64,000 bases of DNA from Prinia subflava (taxonomy: Eukaryota; Chordata; Aves; Passeriformes; Cisticolidae). Of the stretch, positions 1-8,998 are shown piece by piece. Under the pieces are notes generated by a model. The model had not been told where the DNA came from and did no database searches. It saw only the letters and a program-made list of their open reading frames with translations. The stretch spans positions 2,790,001-2,854,000 of the forward strand of contig NW_026960609.1 of the NCBI RefSeq assembly GCF_021018805.1, written 5' to 3'. Positions within the stretch are counted from its first letter, which is position 1. The number at the start of each line of letters is the position of its first letter. Both the position numbers and the translations under genes were made by a program.

Positions 1-1390
1 ATGTGGAAAACACCAAGCTCTGCCTTTTATTATAGTGAGATTTAACACTCATGATGATAAATTACACATGATAAATTTGTCAGGAAAATAAAACACTGAA
101 TAGTGGGTATCAAAATGCTATCAAAAGAGTCTTCTGTCCAGTGGGAACATTGGCACTAGGGAAATGATACCTGTGATAATATATAATTTTAATTGGACTG
201 TGTCATGACAGGCTGACCAGATGCCAAAGAAAAAAGCCAAGGAAAAAATAATGTTAAAGGAAGGCAAGGCAATTACTTTATTTTTATATCTTCCTATTTC
301 CTTTAAACTAGCTGACAGTTTTAAATCACTGAAATGTTTTCTGTTCTAGATGTGGGGGTTTTTTGTTGTTTGTTTGGGTTGTTTGTTTTTTTTTTTACCA
401 ACTTCTATGATCAGTACAGGGTCCTCTGATGAGAATCTGGCTACAAGTGGACAATGAGTGCAGTGCTCCCATTTAAGAGGAGGTAGGAAAGAGATGCTGT
501 AGGATTTCCCTGCAAAATCTGTTAAAACTTCAGTGTTGTGGGCAACTGTACAAAGGGATACACAAAATATTGATGCAAAGGCTTGAGTTAAAATCCCCTT
601 GCGAAATCAGTCTTAAGCAAACAAAACAACCCCCTGTGTAATTGCTTCTGGGCTCTGATGATCTTTAGTGCATAGATAGAGGACCTGGGATGTAAGCACC
701 AGCCTCAGCTGTTCAAATCTGCATAAGGAAGCCTCTGGGGCTGTCCCACACCTCAAGGACTAGGGAGCTAAGCCCAACCTAATCTTGTAGGAAGGTTGTG
801 AGAAAAATTTTCAGAGCTTTTTCCATTTTTTTCTATTCCCATGAGGAAATCACAAACAACTTCCACCTTGTTTTTCCTTTGTAGGCTGTTCAGCCGACTT
901 ACAGATGAGACCCAAAATCCAACTGGTTCATCAAACCTGAGTTCAGAAGATGTTTTTCTTGTATTCTGCTTTGTGTGAGCTTGCATCTCTCCTGGTGCAC
1001 ATCACTTGGTCAGAAACTGCACAATAACAAAGAAAAGCAATTTTGTTGTCATCTGCTTTCACAGAGTGTAAACGAATATCTTCAGCAAAAAGCTATGACT
1101 ATGGTGTACTCTGTGTGAATATAATCACTTTATCAAAAGCTCTGCACTGCAAAGTGCTACAGCTCATCTCCTGTTCACCAAAATGTGTATGCCTGTTGAT
1201 TCCAAAGATTGTGCTTCATTGTTTGTTATGTTGGCTCAGGATGAAGTTTTGTGCCTGTCAGATGAGCATAACTTATTTAAATAGGAGCTCTTCTTTATCA
1301 GTTATTGGACAAGAAAACCTTATAAATATGATTGATTTTGAGACTATGAAACCTGCCAAGGCCGTTTTACGGGTTATAGGTCTTAAAAGT
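1..1390. other. Host intergenic DNA, no gene seen
   Basis: AT-rich sequence with T runs around 360-395. The only open frames are short, use no recognisable domain and look like chance. I see no repeat boundary, RNA gene or exon that I can support. Confidence 0.6.
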
Positions 1391-2108
1391 CAAAGAACAT
1401 TTTAAGGTCTAAACAAAGTTGTTTATTATATGAAAGCATAAGTCTGAAGGTACGAGAGTTCTAAACGAGCGGTCTTACAATGTCACAATCGGTTATAAAC
1501 ATAAGTCTTAACAAGCAAAATTCCAGTAAAACAATAATCAAAGCATAGAATTTAACATCACAGCCTCCAGGTAAAATCAACCTCCAATCTCCTGACCCCA
1601 AGCAGCGTCTCCAGCTGTGGGGTCGCAATAACAGAAAGAGATCAATCACAGAATCACAAATCCCAGACGGGGTCCCAGCCGCGGGGATCACCGTGATAGA
1701 AAAGGCCCCGAGACTCAGAACCCGCACAGAGTCCCTGGCCACGGGGACGCGATGGCAGTGAGGGATCCCGAACCAGAGTTCCCAGCCGCAGGGACGTGAT
1801 GGCAATGCGGGATCCCAGGGTCCCACCCCATGCAGAGTCCCCAGCGGTCCCGACCAGCGCACCGGCGGCAAGCTCCGCAAGGGGGAGAAGGGGGGGACCC
1901 CGGGGCCCAGATCCCAGGCAACAAGGACTGCTATAGATAGTACCTTAAAAATCCCGTTTCGCCTCCCCGGCAAGGATCATTCCTCAGGTTGCAGAAGATG
2001 GAGGTTGGATTGATGGATCAAATTGATCAATCGATACCTCCACCTTCAACCCAGAGACTTTTTATCCATAAGTTACAAATGCATATTCATATCTTTATCT
2101 ACACACTA
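1391..2108 (-). repeat. Possible decayed LTR with GC-rich tandem units
   Basis: Read on the minus strand, this stretch runs from AT-rich sequence into a GC-rich block (about 1660-1930). There a unit of roughly 65-70 bases containing GGGATCCC and the CGTCCC/TGGGAACTCTG type of sequence recurs imperfectly. It ends near an AATAAA signal (about 1418-1426). That order resembles an old retroviral LTR, but I find no partner LTR and no TSD. The same old sequence continues on the far side of provirus A at 9324. The minus-strand open frame of 170 codons here is low complexity and is not called as a gene. Confidence 0.3.
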
Positions 2109-2114
2109 CCCAAT

Positions 2115-2440
2115 TGTCACAGTGGACACGGGAAGAACCACACAAGGACACGCTGGTGAGCGAAGCAGGAAAAGAGAGCGAGTTTATTTACAAAACCCAG
2201 TTTTATACATTTGCCATGGTGCCCGTGGATTGGAGGATGGAATTCCACCTCTCAATCCACGTTGGTCGAGCTAACTGTCAATCACATTTCTCCTCCTACC
2301 TAGAAATATGTAAACAATAAAAGACAGTTAGCAAAACATGGCCAGTGTTTATAGTAGAAGGTGTGATAAGGTGAAACTTCTGACTCCAATATGAAGAACA
2401 TAGCAGAAGGCTTAAAAAAGTCTTCAAAACCAGGGTGACA
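2115..2440 (-). repeat. 3' LTR of provirus A
   Basis: 326 bp, TGTCACAG...GGGTGACA on the plus strand, with TSD CCCAAT immediately outside. Nearly identical to the 5' LTR: one extra T before the A run at about 2413. The same family occurs as a solo LTR at 41688-42013. Confidence 0.95.
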
Positions 2441-2458
2441 TCTCACCCTTTTTATCTT
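2441..2458 (-). other. Polypurine tract of provirus A
   Basis: The minus strand reads AAGATAAAAAGGGTGAGA directly before the 3' LTR. This is the expected place and composition for the plus-strand DNA synthesis primer. Confidence 0.8.
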
Positions 2459-2523
2459 TAAAAAAAGAAAAAGTAGAAAAAGAAAAATGAACAATTTTTA
2501 CAATGGAAACAACTGTACAGAGT

Positions 2524-5274
2524 TCAATGATTATCCATGGAGGAATCATCAGAGCGATCACTCGCGTCATCTGCGTCCGAATCATCGCCCAAGGATTCAT
2601 CCATTTGATGACCTTCAGTCTGGTCACGGCCTCCATCTCGCCTATCAGCCGGATTCTGCCTCTGCTGTCTCAGGTCAGGACGGACACACTTTGAGGGTAC
2701 CCAGCGTGCCCCAGTATCTGTGGACACGCACGCATACCCACGCCCCATAACGATCAGGTCATAGGGTCCTTCCCATTGTTTAGTAACTAAATTCCGGACC
2801 CGAACCTTCGCTCGAGGCTGATGCGTGTCATCTGAAGCCTGCAACGAGAGGAGGTGGTTTACAATCACAGGGTTACTTGAGTTCTGCGGAACTGTAAGGT
2901 AATTGATGGTGTACAATGCTTTGGCCAAGCGACTGTGTGGTGTTTCACCCTGCATTCCCCGTTTTTGCTTCTGGAGGACATGCTTGAGAGTACCATGAGC
3001 ACGCTCTACAATTGCTTGTCCTGTTGGAGAATGAGGGATGCCAAAGTTGTGAGTCACACCCCATGCCTGTAGGAACTGCCGTACCTGTTGAGAGGCATAA
3101 GCAGGACCATTGTCAGTTTTCACGACAGAAGGTATGCCTAGTACAGCAAAGGCCTGCCTCCAGTGGGCAATGACATCGCGGGCTTTCTCTCCAGTGTGAG
3201 CCGAAGCCCACATCGCGGAGGAGAATGTGTCCACCGTGACATGCACATACTTGAGCCGGCCAAACTCGGCGACCTGGGTGACATCGGTCTGCCAAAGCTC
3301 CAAGGCCTTAAGGCCCCTGGGGTTAACCCCTGCCGGCAACGGCGCACCAAGGGCATGACAGTCGTCACAAGAATCAACAATGTCACGAGCCTCAGTGGCC
3401 GTCAGGTGAAACTGCTTCTGCAGCGTATGCGCATTTTGGTGGAAGAACCCATGCGATGCCTTGGCCTGTGCGAGTGTGTCAGGCTGAGGAGCAACCCATG
3501 CTGGGTTAGCCAGCTTGTCAGCCCTTGCATTACCTTCCGCTACGAAGCCTGGCAAATTTGTGTGACTTCGAACGTGCAGAACGTAATAGGGATGAACCCT
3601 GGACTGAATTGCACACCACAAGGTCTTCAGGAGATGAAACAAGGCAGGGTTAGTGACTTCCTTCAAAACTGAATACCCTAATCGCTGTGCAATGTCGGCA
3701 ACATAAGCTGAGTCCGTGACCAGATTGAAGGGTGTCTGAGAGAATTTTTCGAATGCCATGACGGCAGCCCTTAGTTCAACCAGTTGGGCTGACCCGTCCT
3801 CATGGCCTTCCAAAATCTGCCATTCAGATCCATCCTTCCAGGTAACAATGGCTTTTCCTGTTTTGCCTGAACCGTCAGTGAAGACGGTGGGTCCTTGCAC
3901 TGGCTCTTGGCTATTTTTGGGTCGTAATGAAAATCGAGTATCTTTTGCCACTTGCAATAGCTTGTGGCTGGGCAGATGATAAGTGATCTGTCCTGAAAAA
4001 CCCTCTAGAGCACTTTGTAGCGACACGTTGTTCGCATAGCTCCAATCAAATTCCTCCCTCTGAACCGGGAGTATGATTCTTGAGGGATCTGCACCCATCA
4101 ATTGCAAACAGCGTTGCCGGCACTTGATTATCAAGTGCGCAATCAATTCAAACAACGCAGTTGCCGTCTTGTGCGGCTGATGAGGCAGGAAGACCCATTC
4201 CAAGATGTGCAGAGGATCAGTCCAATCATCGTTCCATTGGCCAATGATACCTGTAGGATGTAGATCAGGAGTGGTGATGAACACAGTGACATCAATGGAA
4301 GGTTCAATACGGTACACCTGGCGGGCTGAAACAGCTTGTTGCACCTCCTCCAGCACTTTTTGTGCCTCAGGGGTCAATTGACGAGGTGACTTTAAATCAG
4401 TGTCCCCTTTTAATAATTCAAACAAGGGAGACAGTTGTGCGGTGGTTAGTCCTAAGTAAGGACGTAACCAAGTGATGACACCTACCAGCTTCTGAGCATC
4501 ATTCAGTGTCTTCACAGGTTGCACAAATTGCACCTCCTGGTGACGGATAGTCCGTTCCAGAATTTTGACACCTAAATATTTCCAGGGAGGTTGCTGTTGT
4601 ACCTTTTCTGGAGCCACCTGCAGTCCATGTGAATGCAGAGCATTCAACAACTGAGGCTGTATCCTCAGCAGCTCATCCTGGGTGGGCGCAGCCACCAAAA
4701 TGTCGTCCATATAATGATAGACGTGAGCGTCAGGAAACTGCTTGCGGACTCCAGATAAGGCACGGGCCACATACCATTGGCATAGTACCGGGGAATTTCG
4801 CATTCCTTGAGGCAAAAATTTCCATTGATATCTCTGTGCCGGTTCAGCATTGTTTATTGTTGGTACCGTGAAGGCAAATTTTGGTCTGTCATCGGGATGC
4901 AGAGGGATCGTAAAAAAACAATCCTTCAGATCCACGATGAGGACCGGCCAGTCCGCGGGAAGCATGGTAGGCGATGGCATGCCCGCCTGTAATGTCCCCA
5001 TGCCTTCCATCACGGCATTGATTTTTCGGAGGTCTTGTAGCAACCTCCATTTCCCAGACTTCTTTTTAATGCAAAACACAGGAGTGTTCCAGGGACTGGT
5101 AGATGGTTCTAGATGCCCCTGGTCCAACTGCTCCTGAACAAGTTCACGAAGGGCGACTAGCTTGTCATGAGAGAGGGGCCACTGATTCTCCCAGATGGGT
5201 TTGTCCACTAGCCACCGTAAAGGAGGCGTGGGACACTCTGCGCCCTTCATCACAGTGGCCCCCATTAAAAATCC
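2524..5274 (-). CDS. pol: Pol (reverse transcriptase, RNase H, integrase) of provirus A
   Basis: Open frame of about 920 codons, entered by -1 frameshift at 5268-5274, so it needs no start codon of its own. Residue numbers count from 5295, the upstream edge of the open frame. The reverse transcriptase active site YMDD is near residue 195. RNase H begins near 470 with FTDGSG and has the later TDSAY motif. Integrase has an HHCC zinc domain near 610-650. Its core carries D (LWQTDVT, about 670), D (TDNGPAY, about 727) and E (about 762), the last two 35 residues apart as in the D,D-35-E family. A C-terminal GPYD...RWVPSK region resembles the betaretroviral and alpharetroviral integrase tail. The final 35 or so residues are strongly acidic and serine-rich. 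No internal stop is present. RNA-to-DNA copying and integration are the family functions. Confidence 0.95.
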   Translation of the reverse strand, partial: GFLMGATVMKGAECPTPPLRWLVDKPIWENQWPLSHDKLVALRELVQEQLDQGHLEPSTSPWNTPVFCIKKKSGKWRLLQDLRKINAVMEGMGTLQAGMPSPTMLPADWPVLIVDLKDCFFTIPLHPDDRPKFAFTVPTINNAEPAQRYQWKFLPQGMRNSPVLCQWYVARALSGVRKQFPDAHVYHYMDDILVAAPTQDELLRIQPQLLNALHSHGLQVAPEKVQQQPPWKYLGVKILERTIRHQEVQFVQPVKTLNDAQKLVGVITWLRPYLGLTTAQLSPLFELLKGDTDLKSPRQLTPEAQKVLEEVQQAVSARQVYRIEPSIDVTVFITTPDLHPTGIIGQWNDDWTDPLHILEWVFLPHQPHKTATALFELIAHLIIKCRQRCLQLMGADPSRIILPVQREEFDWSYANNVSLQSALEGFSGQITYHLPSHKLLQVAKDTRFSLRPKNSQEPVQGPTVFTDGSGKTGKAIVTWKDGSEWQILEGHEDGSAQLVELRAAVMAFEKFSQTPFNLVTDSAYVADIAQRLGYSVLKEVTNPALFHLLKTLWCAIQSRVHPYYVLHVRSHTNLPGFVAEGNARADKLANPAWVAPQPDTLAQAKASHGFFHQNAHTLQKQFHLTATEARDIVDSCDDCHALGAPLPAGVNPRGLKALELWQTDVTQVAEFGRLKYVHVTVDTFSSAMWASAHTGEKARDVIAHWRQAFAVLGIPSVVKTDNGPAYASQQVRQFLQAWGVTHNFGIPHSPTGQAIVERAHGTLKHVLQKQKRGMQGETPHSRLAKALYTINYLTVPQNSSNPVIVNHLLSLQASDDTHQPRAKVRVRNLVTKQWEGPYDLIVMGRGYACVSTDTGARWVPSKCVRPDLRQQRQNPADRRDGGRDQTEGHQMDESLGDDSDADDASDRSDDSSMDNH

Positions 5275-6068
5275 GTGGTGAGTCGCACCCCCCACGTGGC
5301 CAAGACATCCCTCCCCCAGAGGTTCTTAGCAGTGTCCGTAACATAAGGCCAAATCGTGGCCGTCTGTCCCTCCGGGTTGGTGATGGTCACAGGATTCTGG
5401 CTCACGTAGCACTGCTTCGTTCCTCCTATGCCCGTCACAGGTGTCTGCACCAGGCTCAAAGGCCACTGAGGGGGCCAAGCCGCCAGGGAGAAAATCGTAA
5501 CATCGGCCCCGGGGTCCAGGAGGCCGCGAAGTTGAATCTCTAGCGGCGTTGCACCAGCCATGGACACAGTACACACCATCTCAGGACGGTCTTTGGTCAG
5601 GGCAACAGTCCAGTGCACTTGAGGTGGCCCAGTAGAGCCGAAGCCGCCGTCACCTCGTGACCGGTCCTCCGTCCTGGAAATAGAAGACTTAAAAGGAACA
5701 AGTTGAGCAATTCGTGTGCCTTTTGGGATAGTCAGAGGGGGGGTAGACGTGGAGACCATCGCGTGAATCTGCCCTGAAAAGTCGGCATCGATGAGTCCTG
5801 TGTGCACAATGATACCCTGAATGATGGCACTAGACCTCCCCATGAGGAAAGCACTCATGCCATCACCCAAAGGACCAAAGGCATCCAAGGGGACCCTGTG
5901 TATCTTGTCCGAATTTATGAGGACAGATTCTGCTGTGCAGATGTCAACACCCGCTGAGCCGCGGGTGCTGGCTGCAAGCCTGCTAAGCAGACCTCCATCG
6001 GTTCGGGTGGGGGCAGAGACACTTGTGTCTGAGCGCGTCTCTGCTTCGCGCTGCGTTTCGTGTTTCCC
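5265..6068 (-). CDS. pro: dUTPase-protease (dut-pro) of provirus A
   Basis: This frame is -1 to gag and is entered at the slippery heptamer 6062-6068. It stays open to the TAA at 5265-5267, about 265 codons. The N-terminal half carries dUTPase motifs: a GVDICTA block near 5945-5965, GRSSA near 5835-5850, GLIDADFSGQI near 5765-5800 and KGTRIAQL near 5705-5730. A fused dUTPase lowers dUTP misincorporation in betaretroviruses. The C-terminal half is a retroviral aspartic protease with flap TGIGG and a conserved WGRDVLATWG end (5285-5315). The active-site loop reads LLDPGAD (GAC CCC GGG at 5508-5516), where D-T/S-G is normal. The catalytic Asp is kept but the Ser/Thr is replaced by Pro, so activity is doubtful. 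Confidence 0.9.
   Translation of the reverse strand, partial: GKHETQREAETRSDTSVSAPTRTDGGLLSRLAASTRGSAGVDICTAESVLINSDKIHRVPLDAFGPLGDGMSAFLMGRSSAIIQGIIVHTGLIDADFSGQIHAMVSTSTPPLTIPKGTRIAQLVPFKSSISRTEDRSRGDGGFGSTGPPQVHWTVALTKDRPEMVCTVSMAGATPLEIQLRGLLDPGADVTIFSLAAWPPQWPLSLVQTPVTGIGGTKQCYVSQNPVTITNPEGQTATIWPYVTDTAKNLWGRDVLATWGVRLTTDF
5268..5274 (-). promoter_or_regulatory. Pro-to-pol -1 frameshift site G GAT TTT
   Basis: On the minus strand the last pro codons are ACG GAT TTT TAA. The heptamer G GAT TTT sits in the pro zero frame directly before the stop (5265-5267). It fits the X XXY YYZ rule and is close to the G GAT TTA site known from betaretroviral pro/pol junctions. Slippage places ribosomes in the open pol frame. 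Confidence 0.75.
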
Positions 6069-8839
6069 GACACCAGAAGGGGATGGCCATTAGCATGCAC
6101 CGTCGCCCTGCAATCATTTGCAAAGTGATTTGGTTTTCCACATCGAGCGCACAGAAACAAGGGGGCCGTGGTTTTTTGCACTTTCTTCCCCTGTTTTTTC
6201 CTGGTTCTGGGACTGCCCTGCTGTTGCAACCTGCCCTGAGGGCCCCTCCAAGCAGGCTGCATCACAGGGGCCATGGCTGATTGTACAGCCATAGCCCCAG
6301 GTGACTGCACAGCATCAGCCAAGGCCACAAACTTGCGGCTACGTGTGCTTATCTTTGCACAGGCCTCTGCCATCTTAGCGATGGACGGATCACCAGGAAG
6401 TGTGTCGATGATCTTCCTGCAATCAGTATTGCAGTTGCCTCGGCCCAGGTACTTAAGTAATACCTTCCTATGCTCAGGATCACCGACCTGCTTTTCCACT
6501 GCAGCAGTCAGCCTTCCTGCAAAATGCAGGAATGTCTCATCAGCTCCTTGAACAATTGTGTTAAACGGTTCCTCTGGAGCAGCCATTGCTATGGTCTGAA
6601 CCAGAGCTGCCATGCCTACCTGTTGGCACTGCTCAAGCACCAAGGGCGCAAACCCAACTTGTCCATTGGCATCGGCATAATTTCCGATGCCCAGCAGCTT
6701 ATCGGTATCAACCGTGCGCCTGACATCAGTTGGGCCTAATGTGGCATTTTGCTCCACTGTGCTGTTTGCTAACTCACTCCATTTTGATTCGAAAATTTCA
6801 TATTCGACAGGTGGAAACAGAGTACGAGCTAGACTCCGGATGTCATAAGGTGTTAAAAGATGACCGTTGAAAAACCTGAGCATCTGCATTACTTCACTAG
6901 ACCCCAGGCCATATTTCCCCACCCTATCACGAAGGTCCATCAAGGCTTTCCAATGCAAAGGCTGGTGGGTGTTATGGGTAACACCTGTTATGACAGGGAA
7001 AGCCTGGAGACCTCCTGGTAGGGTGGCAGGACCTGCCACATCCCGTCCCGTGGAGTCCACAGGGACAGAGGCAGACACTTGGCTGGGGGCCAGCTGAATG
7101 CCAGACACCGGAGGTCCAGCGGCGTCAGAAACAACAGCAGTAGCGCTAATCTTTTCAGACTCCGGAGGACAATGTGTATACATGCAGTCCATCACTTCCT
7201 CCGTCTTGACTTTAACTGCCCCCCAAAATTGCTGCTTATCCTTTGGCCGCACTGTGACATTACAAGGAGGGAGTGTCCAGGTGGAGGATCCCAGATCGCG
7301 GGGTCTCTTGGCCCTGGGAAGGGCCGGCCGGACCCCAGCTGCGTCCCCACCAGCGCTGAATTTAAAAACTGTAGCGCCTGCTCCCATCGCAGGCGCAGCG
7401 CCGGTGGGAGGCTGCGGGGGCGGGCCCGCTGGTGCTTCCGCAGCCCCGGCGGTGCCTGCGTCCGCCGCAGCACGGGTACAGGGCTCTTCAGTAGGTGTAG
7501 GTTCCGATAGAACCCCCGAGTCCCGTGCAGGCAGATTACAATGTGCTGGGACGGGTGCGGCTGGCGGAGCTTTCGCTCCACTGTGCGCCGTGCTCAAGGG
7601 CGCCTGCGCACTCAGAGCAGGGGGGGGACGGGGGGCGGGCACCGGCGCTGCCCGCGGGGCTGCGTCCCCGTCTCGCGCCGCGATCAACGGCGCAGGCGTG
7701 GTTCGCGGGACTGCACCCTCTACACGCGCCGTGCTCAGCACCGCAGGCGCGACCGGTGCAGTGGGGGGGGAACCCAGGAAGGGAGCAGGGATCGGCGTCG
7801 CTCCGCCCTTGCCCGAGCCAGCCGCCGCTCGGTCCGGGATCCCGCCGAGTAAGGTTTCACCGAGGCTCCGCCGGCCAATAGCAGGCGGCAGCCCCCCCGA
7901 CAGGGAATGCACGGACTGCCCACCCAACAGGACGGGGGCCGGCGAAGAGCCGATACAGGCCCCGCCTCCAGCGGCGCCCGCCCCCTCCACGCTCTGCAGA
8001 GGCGGCGCAGGCGCCGAGGCGCCCAAGGAGCCACCCTCGGCGCCCAAGGGGGGCTGCGCGGGGGGCGGCTCCACCCTTGACGTATCCAGAGGATACGTCG
8101 TGGAAGTTCCGCATTTCGGGCAGAGCGTGGTAACAGAATCATGCTCTACAAGGGGCGGGGCCCGCGCCGAGGCCTCCTCCCCGCCCGTCAGTGCTGGGAA
8201 GGCCTGAATGGAAGGCTCTTCCATCCCCACTCCCCGGAGCTGTGGGGCATGAGTGGGCGGGGCCGGCCGTGACGACTGCGGGGCCCCGCCCTCTCGCTGT
8301 TCGAACGGCCGGGGCGGGTTCAGGCTTCCCTTGTTCCCCAAAAATTCGAAATCCGAATCGGAGAGGAACAAATCTTCCAGCGCATCAGCCGAAGGGGGAG
8401 GAAAAGAATCCTCCGACCTCGGAGACAGGGGATCGAGCTCGGACGGAGATCCCACGTCCGACACCGCGGCCGCGTCCCTTTGCGGCCCCCCACCTACCAC
8501 CGGAGAGGGAGGGTCGCTCAGAGAATCTGCCGAGATCTCCGAGCTAGCGGGATCCATTTTCCGAAAGAAGAGATCAATCTCTCCCCACACAACCAACAAC
8601 CTGGCTGCCTCCAGCACGACGGGGGGGGAAGAGAGAAGGTTCTTGAGGCACTTCCCCAAACTGCCCCACACCTCCCCAGAAAATGCGTCCGCCGGATCGC
8701 TAAAGAAGCCACGCCCCTGGGCCCATTCCAACAAACCCTGAAGTTCTGCCCAGGAAACAGGAACGTACTTTAGTTCTACAATAGACTTCCAGACCTCCAA
8801 AACTATGGAGTCCTCTTTCAAGACCGTATCGAAAGACAT
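5915..8839 (-). CDS. gag: Gag polyprotein of provirus A (large, proline/alanine-rich)
   Basis: 974 codons, unusually long for a retroviral Gag. I start it at the ATG at 8837-8839 (MSFDTVL). The frame runs 12 codons further upstream, but without an ATG. Residues 1-95 are a matrix-like helical domain. About 100-575 is a GC-rich stretch dominated by Pro, Ala, Gly and Ser. Capsid spans about 610-860 and contains the major homology region QGADETFLHFAGRL near 765. One nucleocapsid zinc knuckle, C-x2-C-x4-H-x4-C (CARCGKPNHFANDC), lies at about 896-909, followed by a basic tail that overlaps dut-pro. Gag forms the particle and binds the RNA. The start MSF lacks Gly2, so an N-myristoylation signal is not apparent. 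The long open antisense frame over 7098-8207 is a shadow of the GC bias here. Confidence 0.93.
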   Translation of the reverse strand: MSFDTVLKEDSIVLEVWKSIVELKYVPVSWAELQGLLEWAQGRGFFSDPADAFSGEVWGSLGKCLKNLLSSPPVVLEAARLLVVWGEIDLFFRKMDPASSEISADSLSDPPSPVVGGGPQRDAAAVSDVGSPSELDPLSPRSEDSFPPPSADALEDLFLSDSDFEFLGNKGSLNPPRPFEQREGGAPQSSRPAPPTHAPQLRGVGMEEPSIQAFPALTGGEEASARAPPLVEHDSVTTLCPKCGTSTTYPLDTSRVEPPPAQPPLGAEGGSLGASAPAPPLQSVEGAGAAGGGACIGSSPAPVLLGGQSVHSLSGGLPPAIGRRSLGETLLGGIPDRAAAGSGKGGATPIPAPFLGSPPTAPVAPAVLSTARVEGAVPRTTPAPLIAARDGDAAPRAAPVPAPRPPPALSAQAPLSTAHSGAKAPPAAPVPAHCNLPARDSGVLSEPTPTEEPCTRAAADAGTAGAAEAPAGPPPQPPTGAAPAMGAGATVFKFSAGGDAAGVRPALPRAKRPRDLGSSTWTLPPCNVTVRPKDKQQFWGAVKVKTEEVMDCMYTHCPPESEKISATAVVSDAAGPPVSGIQLAPSQVSASVPVDSTGRDVAGPATLPGGLQAFPVITGVTHNTHQPLHWKALMDLRDRVGKYGLGSSEVMQMLRFFNGHLLTPYDIRSLARTLFPPVEYEIFESKWSELANSTVEQNATLGPTDVRRTVDTDKLLGIGNYADANGQVGFAPLVLEQCQQVGMAALVQTIAMAAPEEPFNTIVQGADETFLHFAGRLTAAVEKQVGDPEHRKVLLKYLGRGNCNTDCRKIIDTLPGDPSIAKMAEACAKISTRSRKFVALADAVQSPGAMAVQSAMAPVMQPAWRGPQGRLQQQGSPRTRKKQGKKVQKTTAPLFLCARCGKPNHFANDCRATVHANGHPLLVSGNTKRSAKQRRAQTQVSLPPPEPMEVCLAGLQPAPAAQRVLTSAQQNLSS
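6062..6068 (-). promoter_or_regulatory. Gag-to-pro -1 frameshift site G GGA AAC
   Basis: The minus strand reads TCG GGA AAC ACG in the gag frame. G GGA AAC is a canonical retroviral slippery heptamer, and the -1 frame is open from here through the dUTPase and protease. It lies about 147 bases before the gag stop, just after the nucleocapsid zinc knuckle. I did not confirm a downstream pseudoknot. Confidence 0.85.
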
Positions 8840-8978
8840 TGTGCAGCAGAAAAAAGGGGGGGGTAAACCCGCCAAACAGAGCCACAGAGCCTAGGGAAGG
8901 AGTGAAAGGCACTACAGAGCCACAGAGCCTAGGCAAGGAGTGAAGGGCCCGACAGAGCTCACCCAGACAGTCCTACCA
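8840..8978 (-). other. 5' leader of provirus A with 38-bp tandem duplication
   Basis: A short leader of about 139 bases lies between the PBS and the gag ATG. It holds two nearly identical copies of a 38-base unit containing GCCACAGAGCCTAGG; on the plus strand these begin at 8881 and 8919. A C7T6-type run lies just upstream of the ATG. A packaging signal would be expected here but I cannot define one. Confidence 0.6.
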
Positions 8979-8996
8979 CACACGTCGGGGTCACCA
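8979..8996 (-). other. Primer-binding site, tRNA-Trp
   Basis: The minus strand reads TGGTGACCCCGACGTGTG, two bases inside the 5' LTR. The first 16 bases match the complement of the 3' end of tRNA-Trp, the primer used by avian sarcoma-leukosis viruses. Confidence 0.85.
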
Positions 8997-8998
8997 GA

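Noticed and set aside
1461..1973. Minus-strand open frame of 170 codons
   Set aside because: It crosses a GC-rich imperfect tandem repeat, shows no family resemblance and overlaps another frame of the same repeat.
7098..8207. Plus-strand open frame of 369 codons opposite gag of A
   Set aside because: It mirrors the GC-rich Pro/Ala linker of gag, has several overlapping rivals in other frames, and has no domain. It is a composition shadow.
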